A stretch of DNA of 64,000 bases, from assembly GCF_900302485.1 (NCBI RefSeq), contig NZ_OMOI01000001.1:2046001-2110000 (forward strand), read 5' to 3'. The notes below the pieces were generated by a model that worked only from the letters and a program-made list of their open reading frames with translations, was not told the origin of the DNA and did not search any database. Origin of the DNA: Aliiroseovarius pelagivivens. Lineage in GTDB: Bacteria; Pseudomonadota; Alphaproteobacteria; Rhodobacterales; Rhodobacteraceae. Of this stretch, positions 55,115 through 63,312 are shown piece after piece. Every line of letters begins with the position of its first letter. Position 1 is the stretch's first letter. The position numbers and the translations under genes were made by a program.

Positions 55115-55407
55115 CCGACGCATCCACCCGCGCTGCGGATCTTCTGAAAGAACACCGCGAGTCGATCGACCGACTGGACGCGATCCTTGTTTATACGCTG
55201 GGCGAGCGCTTCAAGCACACGCAGGCCGTGGGCAAGCTGAAAGCAGAACACGCCCTGCCGCCGTCCGATCCGAACCGGGAAGCCCGCCAGATCGAACGTC
55301 TGGAAGATCTGGCCACCCGCGCCAATCTGGATCCGGAATTCGCCAAGAAATTCCTGAACTTCATCATTGATGAGGTCATCAGGCATCACAAACAACATCA
55401 GGAATGA
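55111..55407 (+). CDS. Chorismate mutase (AroQ type)
   Basis: 98 aa all-helical AroQ-class mutase converting chorismate to prephenate. Helix 1 ESIDRLDAILVYTLGERFKH and the AVGKLKAE segment carry the active-site Arg/Lys pattern; the C-terminal KKFLNFIIDEVIRHHKQ helix completes the fold. ATGA overlap with the GNAT gene. Free-standing, with no prephenate dehydratase domain. Confidence 0.93.
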   Translation: MTDASTRAADLLKEHRESIDRLDAILVYTLGERFKHTQAVGKLKAEHALPPSDPNREARQIERLEDLATRANLDPEFAKKFLNFIIDEVIRHHKQHQE

Positions 55408-55451
55408 CGGGGCCAAAGCCCCTCAAATAGCTAGAAAAAAGGAAAACTCTC

Positions 55452-55841
55452 ATGGCTATGAAAATTCGTCTCGCCCGTGGTGGCTCGAAAAAACGTCCCT
55501 TCTATCGCGTTGTAGCTGCTGACAGCCGCATGCCGCGCGACGGCCGTTTCATCGAGAAGCTGGGCACCTACAACCCGCTGCTGCCGAAAGATTCGGAAGA
55601 GCGCGTAAAGCTGGACATGGAACGCGTTCAGTACTGGCTGGACCAAGGCGCTCAGCCGTCGGACCGCGTATCGCGCTTCCTGGAAGCCGCTGGTGTTCTT
55701 GAGAAAAAAGAGCGCGCCAACATGAAAAAAGCCGAGCCGGGCCAGAAAGCCAAGGACCGTGCAGAAGAAAAAGCTGAAAAAGCTGCTGCCGCTGCTGAAG
55801 CTGCTGCCGCTCCGGCTGAAGAAGCTGCTGCCGAGGAATAA
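55452..55841 (+). CDS. rpsP: 30S ribosomal protein S16
   Basis: 129 aa. Canonical S16 in the first 80 residues ([33 protein letters not shown]), followed by an Ala/Glu/Lys-rich extension of about 40 residues ([18 protein letters not shown]), longer than in E. coli S16 (82 aa) but usual in Rhodobacterales. Confidence 0.98.
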   Translation: MAMKIRLARGGSKKRPFYRVVAADSRMPRDGRFIEKLGTYNPLLPKDSEERVKLDMERVQYWLDQGAQPSDRVSRFLEAAGVLEKKERANMKKAEPGQKAKDRAEEKAEKAAAAAEAAAAPAEEAAAEE

Positions 55842-55862
55842 ATCCTTCGGACTGGATCTGAC

Positions 55863-56492
55863 ATGCACGCCTTTTCAGACGAGTTTCAGTCGGATCTTGA
55901 AGATCTGATGCGTTGGCGGCGCGATGTGCGCCGCTTCCGCACGGATCCTGTGGACGAGGCATTGCTGACGCAGTGCCTCGACGCGTTTCTGATGGCCCCC
56001 TCGGTGGGGCTGTCCGAACCGTGGCGGGTGGTGCGTATCCAAAGCGACGATGCACGCGCTGCCGCGCTTACAAATTTCAAAGCTGCCAATGCAGATGCGT
56101 TGTCTGGGTACTCCGGTGACAAGGCGCAGCTGTATTCCGGCCTGAAACTGTCCGGCATGGAAAACGCGCCTGTTCAACTGGCGATTTTCTGTGACGAGGC
56201 GACTGACAAGGGTGCAGGTCTTGGGGCAAAAACCATGCCCGAGATGCGGCGTTATTCGGTGGTCTCGGCGATCATGCTGTTTTGGCTGGCGGTGCGGTCT
56301 CGGGGCTTGGGGCTGGGCTGGGTGTCGATCCTTGACCCCGACCAACTGTGCCGCGATCTGGACGTGCCCAAGGACTGGAGCCTTGTGGGCTATTTCTGCC
56401 TTGGCTGGCCCGAAGAAGCCACCGACAGTCCCGAGCTGGAAAAGGCCGGGTGGGAAAGCCGCCGCGGCTCGCTTCCCGTCGACATAAGGTGA
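55863..56492 (+). CDS. bluB: 5,6-dimethylbenzimidazole synthase BluB
   Basis: 209 aa flavin-destructase that cleaves reduced FMN with O2 to make DMB, the lower ligand of cobalamin. N-terminal RWRRDVRRFRTDPVDE, PSVGLSEPWRVVR (FMN site), RRYSVVSAIMLFWLAVRSRG and GWVSILDP match BluB. It sits between rpsP and rimM rather than with the cob genes; cobQ is at the start of this window. Confidence 0.95.
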   Translation: MHAFSDEFQSDLEDLMRWRRDVRRFRTDPVDEALLTQCLDAFLMAPSVGLSEPWRVVRIQSDDARAAALTNFKAANADALSGYSGDKAQLYSGLKLSGMENAPVQLAIFCDEATDKGAGLGAKTMPEMRRYSVVSAIMLFWLAVRSRGLGLGWVSILDPDQLCRDLDVPKDWSLVGYFCLGWPEEATDSPELEKAGWESRRGSLPVDIR

Positions 56493-56498
56493 CGCCAA

Positions 56499-56648
56499 AT
56501 GGGTTTGCTTTTTCATCCAGTGAAGTTGATCATACTTCTCAGCGCAGGATTTACCGCAGGCATCGTCTATGAACGCGGTGTTCTGGGCGACAAATGCGAG
56601 GCCCGGGGTGGCAAAATGGAACAAGCTGTCTGCATAGGTGCAAAATGA
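56499..56648 (+). CDS. Short membrane-anchored peptide coupled to rimM
   Basis: 49 aa frame: a single hydrophobic segment ([15 protein letters not shown], about 10-24) and two Cys in the tail ([17 protein letters not shown]). AAGGTG lies about 8 nt before the ATG, and the stop overlaps the rimM ATG by 4 bp (ATGA), a strong sign of real translation. It starts 6 bp after bluB. No family recognised. Confidence 0.7.
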   Translation: MGLLFHPVKLIILLSAGFTAGIVYERGVLGDKCEARGGKMEQAVCIGAK

Positions 56649-57157
56649 GTGACGACCGAATTTGTGTGGGAAGCATTGGTGGCGCATATGGCGTTCAGGG
56701 CGATGCGCGCATCAAAAGCTTTTGTGCGGAACCCACCGCGATTGCTGACTATGGCCCTCTGGCATCGGAAGATGGCAAGCATACCGTTTCCCTAACGCTT
56801 TTGCGCCCGATCAAGAACGGTTTTGCTGTTCGGATCGACGGCGTAACCACCAAGGAAGAGGCTGATGCACTGAAAGGTGTGAAGCTTTACGTGAACCGTG
56901 ACACACTGCCTGCTTTGCCGGATGACGAATACTATCACACCGATCTGGTTGGCCTGACGGTGCTGGACACAGGCGGAGAAGAGCTGGGGAAGGTCCATGC
57001 CGTGCATAATCACGGCGCGTCCGATGTGCTTGAGATCAGGCTGCCCGGAAGCTCTGCCACCGCGCTTTTGCCTTTCACGCTGGATGCGGTGCCGACTGTC
57101 GATCTGGCGTCGGGCCGGATCATCGCAGACCCGCCTGAAGGTGTGTTTCCGGAATGA
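56645..57157 (+). CDS. rimM: Ribosome maturation factor RimM
   Basis: 170 aa 16S rRNA processing factor binding S19. N-terminal beta-barrel ([21 protein letters not shown]) and C-terminal PRC-barrel ([20 protein letters not shown]). The start at 56645 overlaps the preceding short gene; the frame is open further upstream but without support. Confidence 0.97.
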   Translation: MSDDRICVGSIGGAYGVQGDARIKSFCAEPTAIADYGPLASEDGKHTVSLTLLRPIKNGFAVRIDGVTTKEEADALKGVKLYVNRDTLPALPDDEYYHTDLVGLTVLDTGGEELGKVHAVHNHGASDVLEIRLPGSSATALLPFTLDAVPTVDLASGRIIADPPEGVFPE

Positions 57158-57210
57158 CCGGTGCCCCTTTGGGACTGGGCAAACCTGGCCCATACGGATA
57201 AGCCTGCATC

Positions 57211-58032
57211 ATGACTGATACGCCCGAGAAAAAACCCCGTTCCCATGGCCGCATTGCCGTGTCGGCCTCGCTCAAACCGCGCGAGCTAATGACAAACACG
57301 CCGCGTATTGCGGGCACGTGGACTGCCAAGGTGATCACGCTGTTCCCCGGTGCCTTCCCCGGCGTGTTGGGCGAAAGCCTGACCGGGAAGGCTTTGAAAG
57401 ACGGGGGCTGGGCTTTGGAACCCATCGACCTGCGCATCTTTGGTGAAGGCAAGCACCGCAACGTGGATGACACGCCCGCCGGTGGCGGCGCGGGTATGGT
57501 CCTGCGCGCCGATATTCTGGGCCGCGCCATCGACATGGCGCAGCGTGGTGTGCCGAAGGATCGCGCGAAATGGCCGATCGTCTATATGTCGCCCCGCGGC
57601 AAGCCGATGGATCAGGCCACCGCGCGCCGCTTTGCTGATTGCGCTGGCATGACCATCCTGTGCGGCCGCTTTGAAGGCGTCGATGAACGCGTGCTGGAAG
57701 AATACGACATCGAAGAGGTCAGCCTTGGCGATTTCGTCCTGACTGGCGGCGAGATTGCCGCGCAGGCCATGCTGGACGCGACCGTCCGTCTGCTGCCCGG
57801 CGTTCTGGGCAATGAAGCCTCGACCGAAGAAGAGAGTTTCTCGGCCGGACTTCTGGAACACCCGCAATACACCCGCCCCGCCGAATGGCGCGGCCGTACG
57901 ATCCCGGACGTTTTGACCTCGGGCCATCACGGCAAAGTCGCTGAATGGCGGAGGGAAATGAGCGAGAAATTTACCCGTGAACGCAGGCCCGACCTGTGGG
58001 AGAACCTGTCGCGCGATCAGGACGAGAACTGA
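57211..58032 (+). CDS. trmD: tRNA (guanine-N1-)-methyltransferase TrmD
   Basis: 273 aa; methylates G37 in tRNAs with a G36. SPOUT-class knot motifs: GAGMVLRADILG, YMSPRGKPMDQATARR, CGRFEGVDERVLEEY and LGDFVLTGGEIAA. About 35 extra N-terminal residues (Lys/Arg-rich) precede the usual VITLFPGAFPG start. 53 bp after rimM. Confidence 0.98.
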   Translation: MTDTPEKKPRSHGRIAVSASLKPRELMTNTPRIAGTWTAKVITLFPGAFPGVLGESLTGKALKDGGWALEPIDLRIFGEGKHRNVDDTPAGGGAGMVLRADILGRAIDMAQRGVPKDRAKWPIVYMSPRGKPMDQATARRFADCAGMTILCGRFEGVDERVLEEYDIEEVSLGDFVLTGGEIAAQAMLDATVRLLPGVLGNEASTEEESFSAGLLEHPQYTRPAEWRGRTIPDVLTSGHHGKVAEWRREMSEKFTRERRPDLWENLSRDQDEN

Positions 58033-58068
58033 TCACGCCCCCTCTGATTTTCTAAAGGTTACACCACG

Positions 58069-58875
58069 ATGGAAACCCTTCTTGAACAGGTCCAAAACTA
58101 TGGACCCTTGGTGCTGAATGTTGCAAAAGCATTTGCCACGCTGGTCATTGGCTGGATCGTCGCCAGCACTGCGGGCTCCATGGCCCGGCGCAAGGTCAAC
58201 AACACGCCCGAAATTGACCCGACCCTTGGCAACTTCATTGCCTCGATGGTGAAATGGGTAATCCTGCTGATGGTGTTGGCCGCCGTTCTCAGCATCTTCG
58301 GCATTCAGGCGACCAGCCTTGTCGCCATGCTCAGCGCGGCCACGCTGGCCATTGGTCTGGCGCTTCAGGGTACGCTCAGCGACATTGCCGCGGGCTTCAT
58401 GCTGACCGTGTTTCGTCCTTATAAACTGGGGCAGTTCGTCGACATTGGCGGCACCGCAGGCACGGTGAAAGACCTGAACCTGTTCGTGACCGAGCTGGTG
58501 ACCCCCGACAATGTGCAGGTGATTGTGCCCAATGGTCAGGCCTGGGGCTCGATCATCCGCAACTTCTCGCACCACGACACGCGCCGCGTCGATATGGTCT
58601 TTGGCATCGACTATGCCGATGACATCGACAAGGCGATGCAAATCATCACCGACCTTGCTGAAGCTGATCCGCGCGTCCATACCGATCCTGCCCCTTGGGT
58701 CCGCGTGACCAACCTTGGCGACAGCAGCGTCGACTTGACCACCCGTATCTGGTGCGACAATGCCGAGTACTGGAATGTGAAATTCGAGCTGACCAAGGCC
58801 GTGAAAGAAGCGTTTGATGCTGGCGGCATCTCGATCCCCTATCCGCATTCGGTGGAAATCAAGAAAGACGCCTGA
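58069..58875 (+). CDS. Small-conductance mechanosensitive channel (MscS family)
   Basis: 268 aa: three N-terminal hydrophobic helices (about 15-110), the pore-lining Gly/Ala-rich helix (LSAATLAIGLALQGTLSDIAA) and the beta/mixed C-terminal vestibule domain. Inner-membrane channel releasing solutes on osmotic downshift. Length like E. coli MscS (286). Confidence 0.94.
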   Translation: METLLEQVQNYGPLVLNVAKAFATLVIGWIVASTAGSMARRKVNNTPEIDPTLGNFIASMVKWVILLMVLAAVLSIFGIQATSLVAMLSAATLAIGLALQGTLSDIAAGFMLTVFRPYKLGQFVDIGGTAGTVKDLNLFVTELVTPDNVQVIVPNGQAWGSIIRNFSHHDTRRVDMVFGIDYADDIDKAMQIITDLAEADPRVHTDPAPWVRVTNLGDSSVDLTTRIWCDNAEYWNVKFELTKAVKEAFDAGGISIPYPHSVEIKKDA

Positions 58876-58888
58876 TCGCGTGCGAAAT

Positions 58889-58916
58889 AAGGGGGTTTCA
58901 GGTTCGAGACCCCCTT
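58889..58916 (+). terminator. Possible terminator after the MscS gene
   Basis: An 11-bp stem (AAGGGGGTTTC/GAGACCCCCTT, one mismatch) with a 6-nt loop, 14 bp after the stop. No T run follows, so efficiency is doubtful. Confidence 0.45.
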
Positions 58917-59150
58917 GATCTGCTGTCCTGTCCCCCCTATACACCACCCGTCTGGCACTCTTCCGAGTCGCACGGGCCTTTTCCTTTTGGGCTGTTGCCT
59001 TTCTTCGGCATCCAATCAGCACGCGGGAAACAGACAAAGAAACGACGGACTACCCTCCCGCGGGCGTGAAAAACGGACCCGATGAAGACGCGGAGCTCTT
59101 GGACGGCACCAACTTTGCGGAACAACCGCAAGCAGATAGGAGATGATCAG

Positions 59151-59525
59151 ATGGACCTGATCGCACAGCTAGAGGCGGAACAAGTTGCCGCCCTGGGGAA
59201 AGACATCCCCGATTTCAAAGCCGGCGACACCATTCGCGTTGGCTTTAAGGTGACCGAAGGCTCGCGCACCCGTGTGCAGAACTACGAAGGCGTATGCATC
59301 AGCCGTAAAAACGGTGTCGGCATTGCTGGCTCGTTCACCGTACGTAAGATTTCCTTCGGTGAAGGCGTGGAACGTGTTTTCCCGCTGCACTCGACCAACA
59401 TTGACTCGATCACCGTAGTTCGTCGTGGCCGCGTACGTCGCGCCAAACTGTACTACCTGCGTTCGCGTCGTGGTAAATCGGCACGTATCGCTGAAGACAC
59501 CACATACAAAGCCAAGAAAGCTTAA
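59151..59525 (+). CDS. rplS: 50S ribosomal protein L19
   Basis: 124 aa; the start at 59151 ([11 protein letters not shown]) is the canonical one, while the frame is open from 59082. Conserved [30 protein letters not shown] and [18 protein letters not shown]. Upstream, 58917-59150 forms the leader/promoter area. Confidence 0.98.
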   Translation: MDLIAQLEAEQVAALGKDIPDFKAGDTIRVGFKVTEGSRTRVQNYEGVCISRKNGVGIAGSFTVRKISFGEGVERVFPLHSTNIDSITVVRRGRVRRAKLYYLRSRRGKSARIAEDTTYKAKKA

Positions 59526-59536
59526 GGAGCGCCGAT

Positions 59537-59758
59537 ATGAAAAAAGATCTGCATCCCGACTACCACCTGATCGACGTCAAAATGACCGACGGTACCATCG
59601 TTCAGATGAAATCGACCTGGGGCAACGAAGGCGACACCCTGTCGCTGGACATCGACCCTTCGGCGCACCCGGCATGGAACGGCGGCAGCACCCGCCTTCT
59701 GGACACCGGTGGCCGCGTGTCGAAGTTCAAATCGAAATACGAAGGCTTTGGTTTCTAA
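59537..59758 (+). CDS. rpmE: 50S ribosomal protein L31
   Basis: 73 aa. L31 with [14 protein letters not shown] and the [16 protein letters not shown] end. It lacks the CxxC zinc motif, so it is the Zn-independent form. 11 bp after rplS, same transcript. Confidence 0.97.
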   Translation: MKKDLHPDYHLIDVKMTDGTIVQMKSTWGNEGDTLSLDIDPSAHPAWNGGSTRLLDTGGRVSKFKSKYEGFGF

Positions 59759-59781
59759 ACCACGCCTCTTTCGAGATAGAA

Positions 59782-59810
59782 ACGCCGCTTCATTCGAAGC
59801 GGCGTTTTTT
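59782..59810 (+). terminator. Rho-independent terminator after rplS–rpmE
   Basis: A perfect 10-bp stem ACGCCGCTTC/GAAGCGGCGT, ATTC loop, then a run of T; 23 bp after the rpmE stop. Confidence 0.95.
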
Positions 59811-59846
59811 GTTGCTCGCTACTTATAGGTGTGTTTCAACGCCGGC

Positions 59847-60484
59847 ATGAATTTGAAGCATATTATTCCGCTCTCCGCTTTTACTATCTGCGCACTCGCT
59901 CAGACCGCGCACGTCATCGACATCTCGGCCACCGGGAACGAAGACCCGTTGATGCGAGTTTGCATTGAGGGCGAAACCGAAGAGCGCGTGGACTACTCGC
60001 TGACCGATCAGATCGACGCGTGTACCATCCTTATTGAACGCAACGACGAGGGGAAGGCCGCGGCTCTTCAGTCTCGTGCTTGGCACTTTGAAGCGCTGAA
60101 ACGCTGAAACGCTGGGAAGAGGCGCATCAGGATTACGAGGCCCTAGTTCTGCTCTCACCCCAGAACCCATCGGCTTGGTACGCCCGCGCGAAGTCATCAG
60201 TTCAGCGAATTGGACCAAGCCAAAGCGCAGTTAACGATATGACCCAAGCGATCCTGTTGACGAAAGATAAGCCACGCAGCAAGTACTTCGTTTATCGCGC
60301 ACAAATTGCGCTTCTAGTGGCCTCGAATGACGGCGAATGGAACTCAGCTAATGTCGAGAAAATTCGGGATGACATTGAGCGTGCCGAAGCACTTGATCAA
60401 AGTGGCGTAAGCAAACTATCCAAACGAAATCTGCAACAGCTGCAAAACCTCAAAGCTTTAGTCGACAGATTGATCGTTGAATAG
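59847..60484 (+). pseudogene. Exported TPR-type protein, frame broken by an 8-bp duplication
   Basis: The first part (59847-60107) encodes a signal peptide (MNLKHIIPLSAFTICALAQ) and an AWHFEALKR end, then stops. Reading on with one of two tandem CGCTGAAA units (60094-60101, 60102-60109) removed gives ALKRWEEAHQDYEALVLL and continues open with TPR-like sequence to 60484 (KALVDRLIVE). So the gene is either newly inactivated or switched by slipped-strand repeat change. The role of the intact protein is unknown. Confidence 0.78.
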
Positions 60485-60496
60485 CGCTCATCGTGC

Positions 60497-60868
60497 TCAA
60501 GATTCAGCAATTTTTCCCAACCGCCACTTTCCCGCCTGATCCGGCAACCATGCCTCAATTGCGGCTGTCGCCACCACATGCACCTGCCCGGCGCTTTCGG
60601 TGTTCATGCCACCCTTCACAGCGCGCACCTCGGCCCGACCGCGGGGCAGTTCGGCGCGAATGACTTCCAGATCCACGCGGTCCGGTTCGGCCACGCCGAT
60701 GGTCACGGACACGCGCATGTCTTGGTGATCCAGCCCCAGAGTTGAAAACAAAGTGATCGACGAATGGTGCAGCGCGTCCTGCACCGCGCGGCAGGCGGCT
60801 TTGGTGTAGTCCTGACCATAGAGGTCATTGCCCATCCCCATCTCAAGGATCATGCGTTTTTCGCCCAT
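60497..60868 (-). CDS. Lin0512 family protein, copy 1
   Basis: 123 aa of an uncharacterised family (Lin0512/TIGR02058-like). It begins RMILEMGMGNDLYGQDYTKA and has a central VSVTIGVAEPDRVDLE. It is second in a two-gene pair; its ATG shares a base with the upstream stop. The two proteins are about one third identical by eye, suggesting duplication and a heteromer. Confidence 0.85.
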   Translation of the reverse strand: MGEKRMILEMGMGNDLYGQDYTKAACRAVQDALHHSSITLFSTLGLDHQDMRVSVTIGVAEPDRVDLEVIRAELPRGRAEVRAVKGGMNTESAGQVHVVATAAIEAWLPDQAGKWRLGKIAES

Positions 60869-61212
60869 CACGCGGCCTCCATCATAAATGAGACGGCGAT
60901 GGCGACATTGGCAATCACGGTCTTGCCGCCCTGTGGTTTGTCGATATCCAAGCCACCATGCATCACAGCAAACGAGATATTGCCATAGGGAAAGTCCTTG
61001 GCAAGCTGACTGGTGTCGACTTGATCGGGCTGCTGCACCGCAATCTCGACATCCACGATCATGTCGGTTTTCTCGAACCCAAACAGCTCGGCCATATTGA
61101 CCGAGTTGTGCCACAGTGCGTCGCGGATCGCGCGGGCGGCGGCTTCGGTATAGTCTTCGCGGCGTAGCGATGTGCCCATGCCAAATTCAACAAGTACACG
61201 CTTCTTTTCCAT
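60868..61212 (-). CDS. Lin0512 family protein, copy 2
   Basis: 114 aa paralogue of the neighbour: KRVLVEFGMGTSLRREDYTE, DMIVDVEIAVQQPDQVDTS, and FAVMHGGLDIDKPQGGKTVI. The start at 61212 has AAGGAG about 6 nt upstream; the longer frame from 61293 is unsupported. Function unknown; paired Lin0512 genes are a recurring arrangement (from memory). Confidence 0.87.
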   Translation of the reverse strand: MEKKRVLVEFGMGTSLRREDYTEAAARAIRDALWHNSVNMAELFGFEKTDMIVDVEIAVQQPDQVDTSQLAKDFPYGNISFAVMHGGLDIDKPQGGKTVIANVAIAVSFMMEAA

Positions 61213-61489
61213 GTCGTCTCCTTGGGTTTTGACCATGCTTACCGCAGCCGCGCTGTGATCATAGGGCCAGCTAAGATGTTTCTGGAGTGGCATCTGTCCA
61301 GTGCACGTCCAGAAACTCTGCCAACGTCAAATTGATGGGAAATGTCTAAGCGTGATGCACCCGTTGGACAAATATGAAACGCTCTCGCGAAAGAGTTGTA
61401 CAAATTGGATTTGCGCCCCTTCCCCCTGCGATTGATGCGACATATAGTGGCTGCAACAAAAAAACACTCAAGATACCGGGGATAGTGGC

Positions 61490-62302
61490 GTGGCACATAT
61501 TATTGTTGTCGGGAACGAAAAGGGCGGTGCGGGCAAGTCGACCGTGTCGATGCACGTGGCGACGTCGTTGTCGCGCTTAGGGCATCGCGTCGGCGTGTTG
61601 GATCTGGACCTGCGTCAGCAAACCTTTGGCCGGTTCATCGAGAACCGAAAGGTCACGATGGAGCGGGAAGGCAAAGACCTCCCCACCCCAGAATACCATG
61701 ACCTGCCTGATGTTGATCCTGCGGAACTGAAAGACGGCGAAAACCCTTATGACCGCCGGCTGGCCATGGCCATCGCATCGCTTGAGCACAGCCAGGACTT
61801 CATCCTGATCGACTGCCCCGGTTCGCACACGCGCCTCAGCCAAGTCGCACATTCGCTTGCCGACACGCTGGTGACCCCGCTGAATGACAGTTTCGTGGAC
61901 TTCGACCTGTTGGCGCATATCGACCCAACCTCGAGCAAAGTTACCGGCCCGTCTGTCTATTCGGAAATGGTCTGGAACGCCCGCCAGCTGCGCGCGAAGG
62001 CCGGGCTGAAGCCGATGGATTGGGTCGTTGTCCGCAATCGTCTGGGCGCCCAGATGATGCACAACAAGAAAAAGATGGGTGATGCGATCGACGAACTGTC
62101 GCGCCGTATCGGGTTCCGTGTGGCCCCCGGCTTCAACGAGCGTGTCATCTTCCGCGAGCTATTCACCCGCGGCCTGACCCTTTTGGACCTGCGTGACATT
62201 GGGGTTCTGGGGCAGATGAACATCTCGAATGTCGCTGCCCGTCAGGAATTGCGCGAGCTGATGAAGGCCCTGAACCTGCCGGGTGTCGAAGTTAAGATCT
62301 GA
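61490..62302 (+). CDS. mipZ: Division-plane positioning ATPase MipZ (ParA/MinD family)
   Basis: 270 aa. Deviant Walker A NEKGGAGKST (9-18, signature Lys K11), and LIDCPGSHTRLSQVAHSLAD for the Walker B/switch region. The length, EKGGAGKSTVSMHVATSLSRL and C-terminal region match MipZ, which binds ParB at the poles and inhibits FtsZ at the wrong site in alphaproteobacteria. GTG start at 61490. The 277 bp before it hold no gene I can support. Confidence 0.93.
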   Translation: MAHIIVVGNEKGGAGKSTVSMHVATSLSRLGHRVGVLDLDLRQQTFGRFIENRKVTMEREGKDLPTPEYHDLPDVDPAELKDGENPYDRRLAMAIASLEHSQDFILIDCPGSHTRLSQVAHSLADTLVTPLNDSFVDFDLLAHIDPTSSKVTGPSVYSEMVWNARQLRAKAGLKPMDWVVVRNRLGAQMMHNKKKMGDAIDELSRRIGFRVAPGFNERVIFRELFTRGLTLLDLRDIGVLGQMNISNVAARQELRELMKALNLPGVEVKI

Positions 62303-62317
62303 CGCTGGCACGTATGG

Positions 62318-62337
62318 GGCGGAATTCCCTTTCCGCC
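62318..62337 (+). other. Short hairpin after mipZ
   Basis: GGCGGAA/TTCCGCC with a 6-nt loop, 15 bp after the mipZ stop; no T tract. Possibly the transcript end, uncertain. Confidence 0.3.
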
Positions 62338-62364
62338 GACATTCTCGGGGGCTAGGCTCGGCCC

Positions 62365-63312
62365 ATGTTGCGTTTCGTGATCACCCGCGCCCTGTCGCTT
62401 GGCCTTAGCCTGATCGTGGCCTCTTTGGTGATCTTCGCCATGATCGAGGTGATCCCCGGCGACCCGGCCTCGTTCATGCTGGGGCTGAATGCCTCGCCCG
62501 ATACTGTGGCTGCCCTGCGCGATGATCTGGGGCTGAACGGATCCCTGAGCACCCGCTATTTCAACTGGATCGGTGGGCTGCTGGTCGGGGATTTCGGCAC
62601 GTCCTACACCTATCGTGTCCCAGTGTCCGAACTGGTTCTCGAGCGCCTTCAGGTGTCTTTGCCCTTGGCCCTGTTTGCCCTACTGCTGTCCACTCTGATC
62701 GCCATCCCAGTGGGGCTGATTGCAGCGGCACGGCGCGGACAGATGACGGACTATACCGTCATGGGCGTCACCCAGACGGGCATCGCGGTTCCAAATTTCT
62801 GGTTTGCCATGTTGCTGGTGCTGGTCTTCGCCGTGCAACTGCGCTGGTTCTCGGCTGGGGGTTTTCCCGGGTGGGACGCAGGGATTGGCCCGGCGTTGAA
62901 AGCTCTCACCCTGCCCGCCATCGCCTTGGCTCTTCCTCAGGCCTCGATCCTTGCACGGGTCATGCGGTCATCCCTACTGGATGTACTGCATCAGGACTAT
63001 ATGCGCACTGCCCGCGCCAAGGGGCTGAGCGTCGCACAAGCCACCCGCCGCCACGCTCTGCGCAATGCCATGATCCCGGTTCTGACCATCATCGGGCTTC
63101 AGTTCAGCTTCCTGTTGGCGGGCGCGATTATCATCGAAAACGTGTTCTTCCTGCCCGGTTTGGGGCGGCTGATTTTTCAGGCCATCACCCAGCGTGACCT
63201 TGTTGTTGTGGAAAGCGTGGTGATGCTTTTGGTCTTCGCCGTCATCCTTGTGACCTTTCTTGTGGATGTTGCTTATGCCGTGGCCGACCCAAGACTGCGG
63301 AGGCGCGCATGA
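62365..63312 (+). CDS. ABC transporter permease, DppB/OppB type
   Basis: 315 aa inner-membrane permease of a peptide/nickel-type importer. N-terminal signature LRFVITRALSLGLSLIV, a periplasmic loop (GDPASFMLGLNASPDTVAAL), six helices and the EAA loop (MRTARAKGLSVAQATRRHAL). The substrate-binding protein and ATPases lie outside the window. Stop overlaps the next ATG by 4 bp. Confidence 0.94.
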   Translation: MLRFVITRALSLGLSLIVASLVIFAMIEVIPGDPASFMLGLNASPDTVAALRDDLGLNGSLSTRYFNWIGGLLVGDFGTSYTYRVPVSELVLERLQVSLPLALFALLLSTLIAIPVGLIAAARRGQMTDYTVMGVTQTGIAVPNFWFAMLLVLVFAVQLRWFSAGGFPGWDAGIGPALKALTLPAIALALPQASILARVMRSSLLDVLHQDYMRTARAKGLSVAQATRRHALRNAMIPVLTIIGLQFSFLLAGAIIIENVFFLPGLGRLIFQAITQRDLVVVESVVMLLVFAVILVTFLVDVAYAVADPRLRRRA

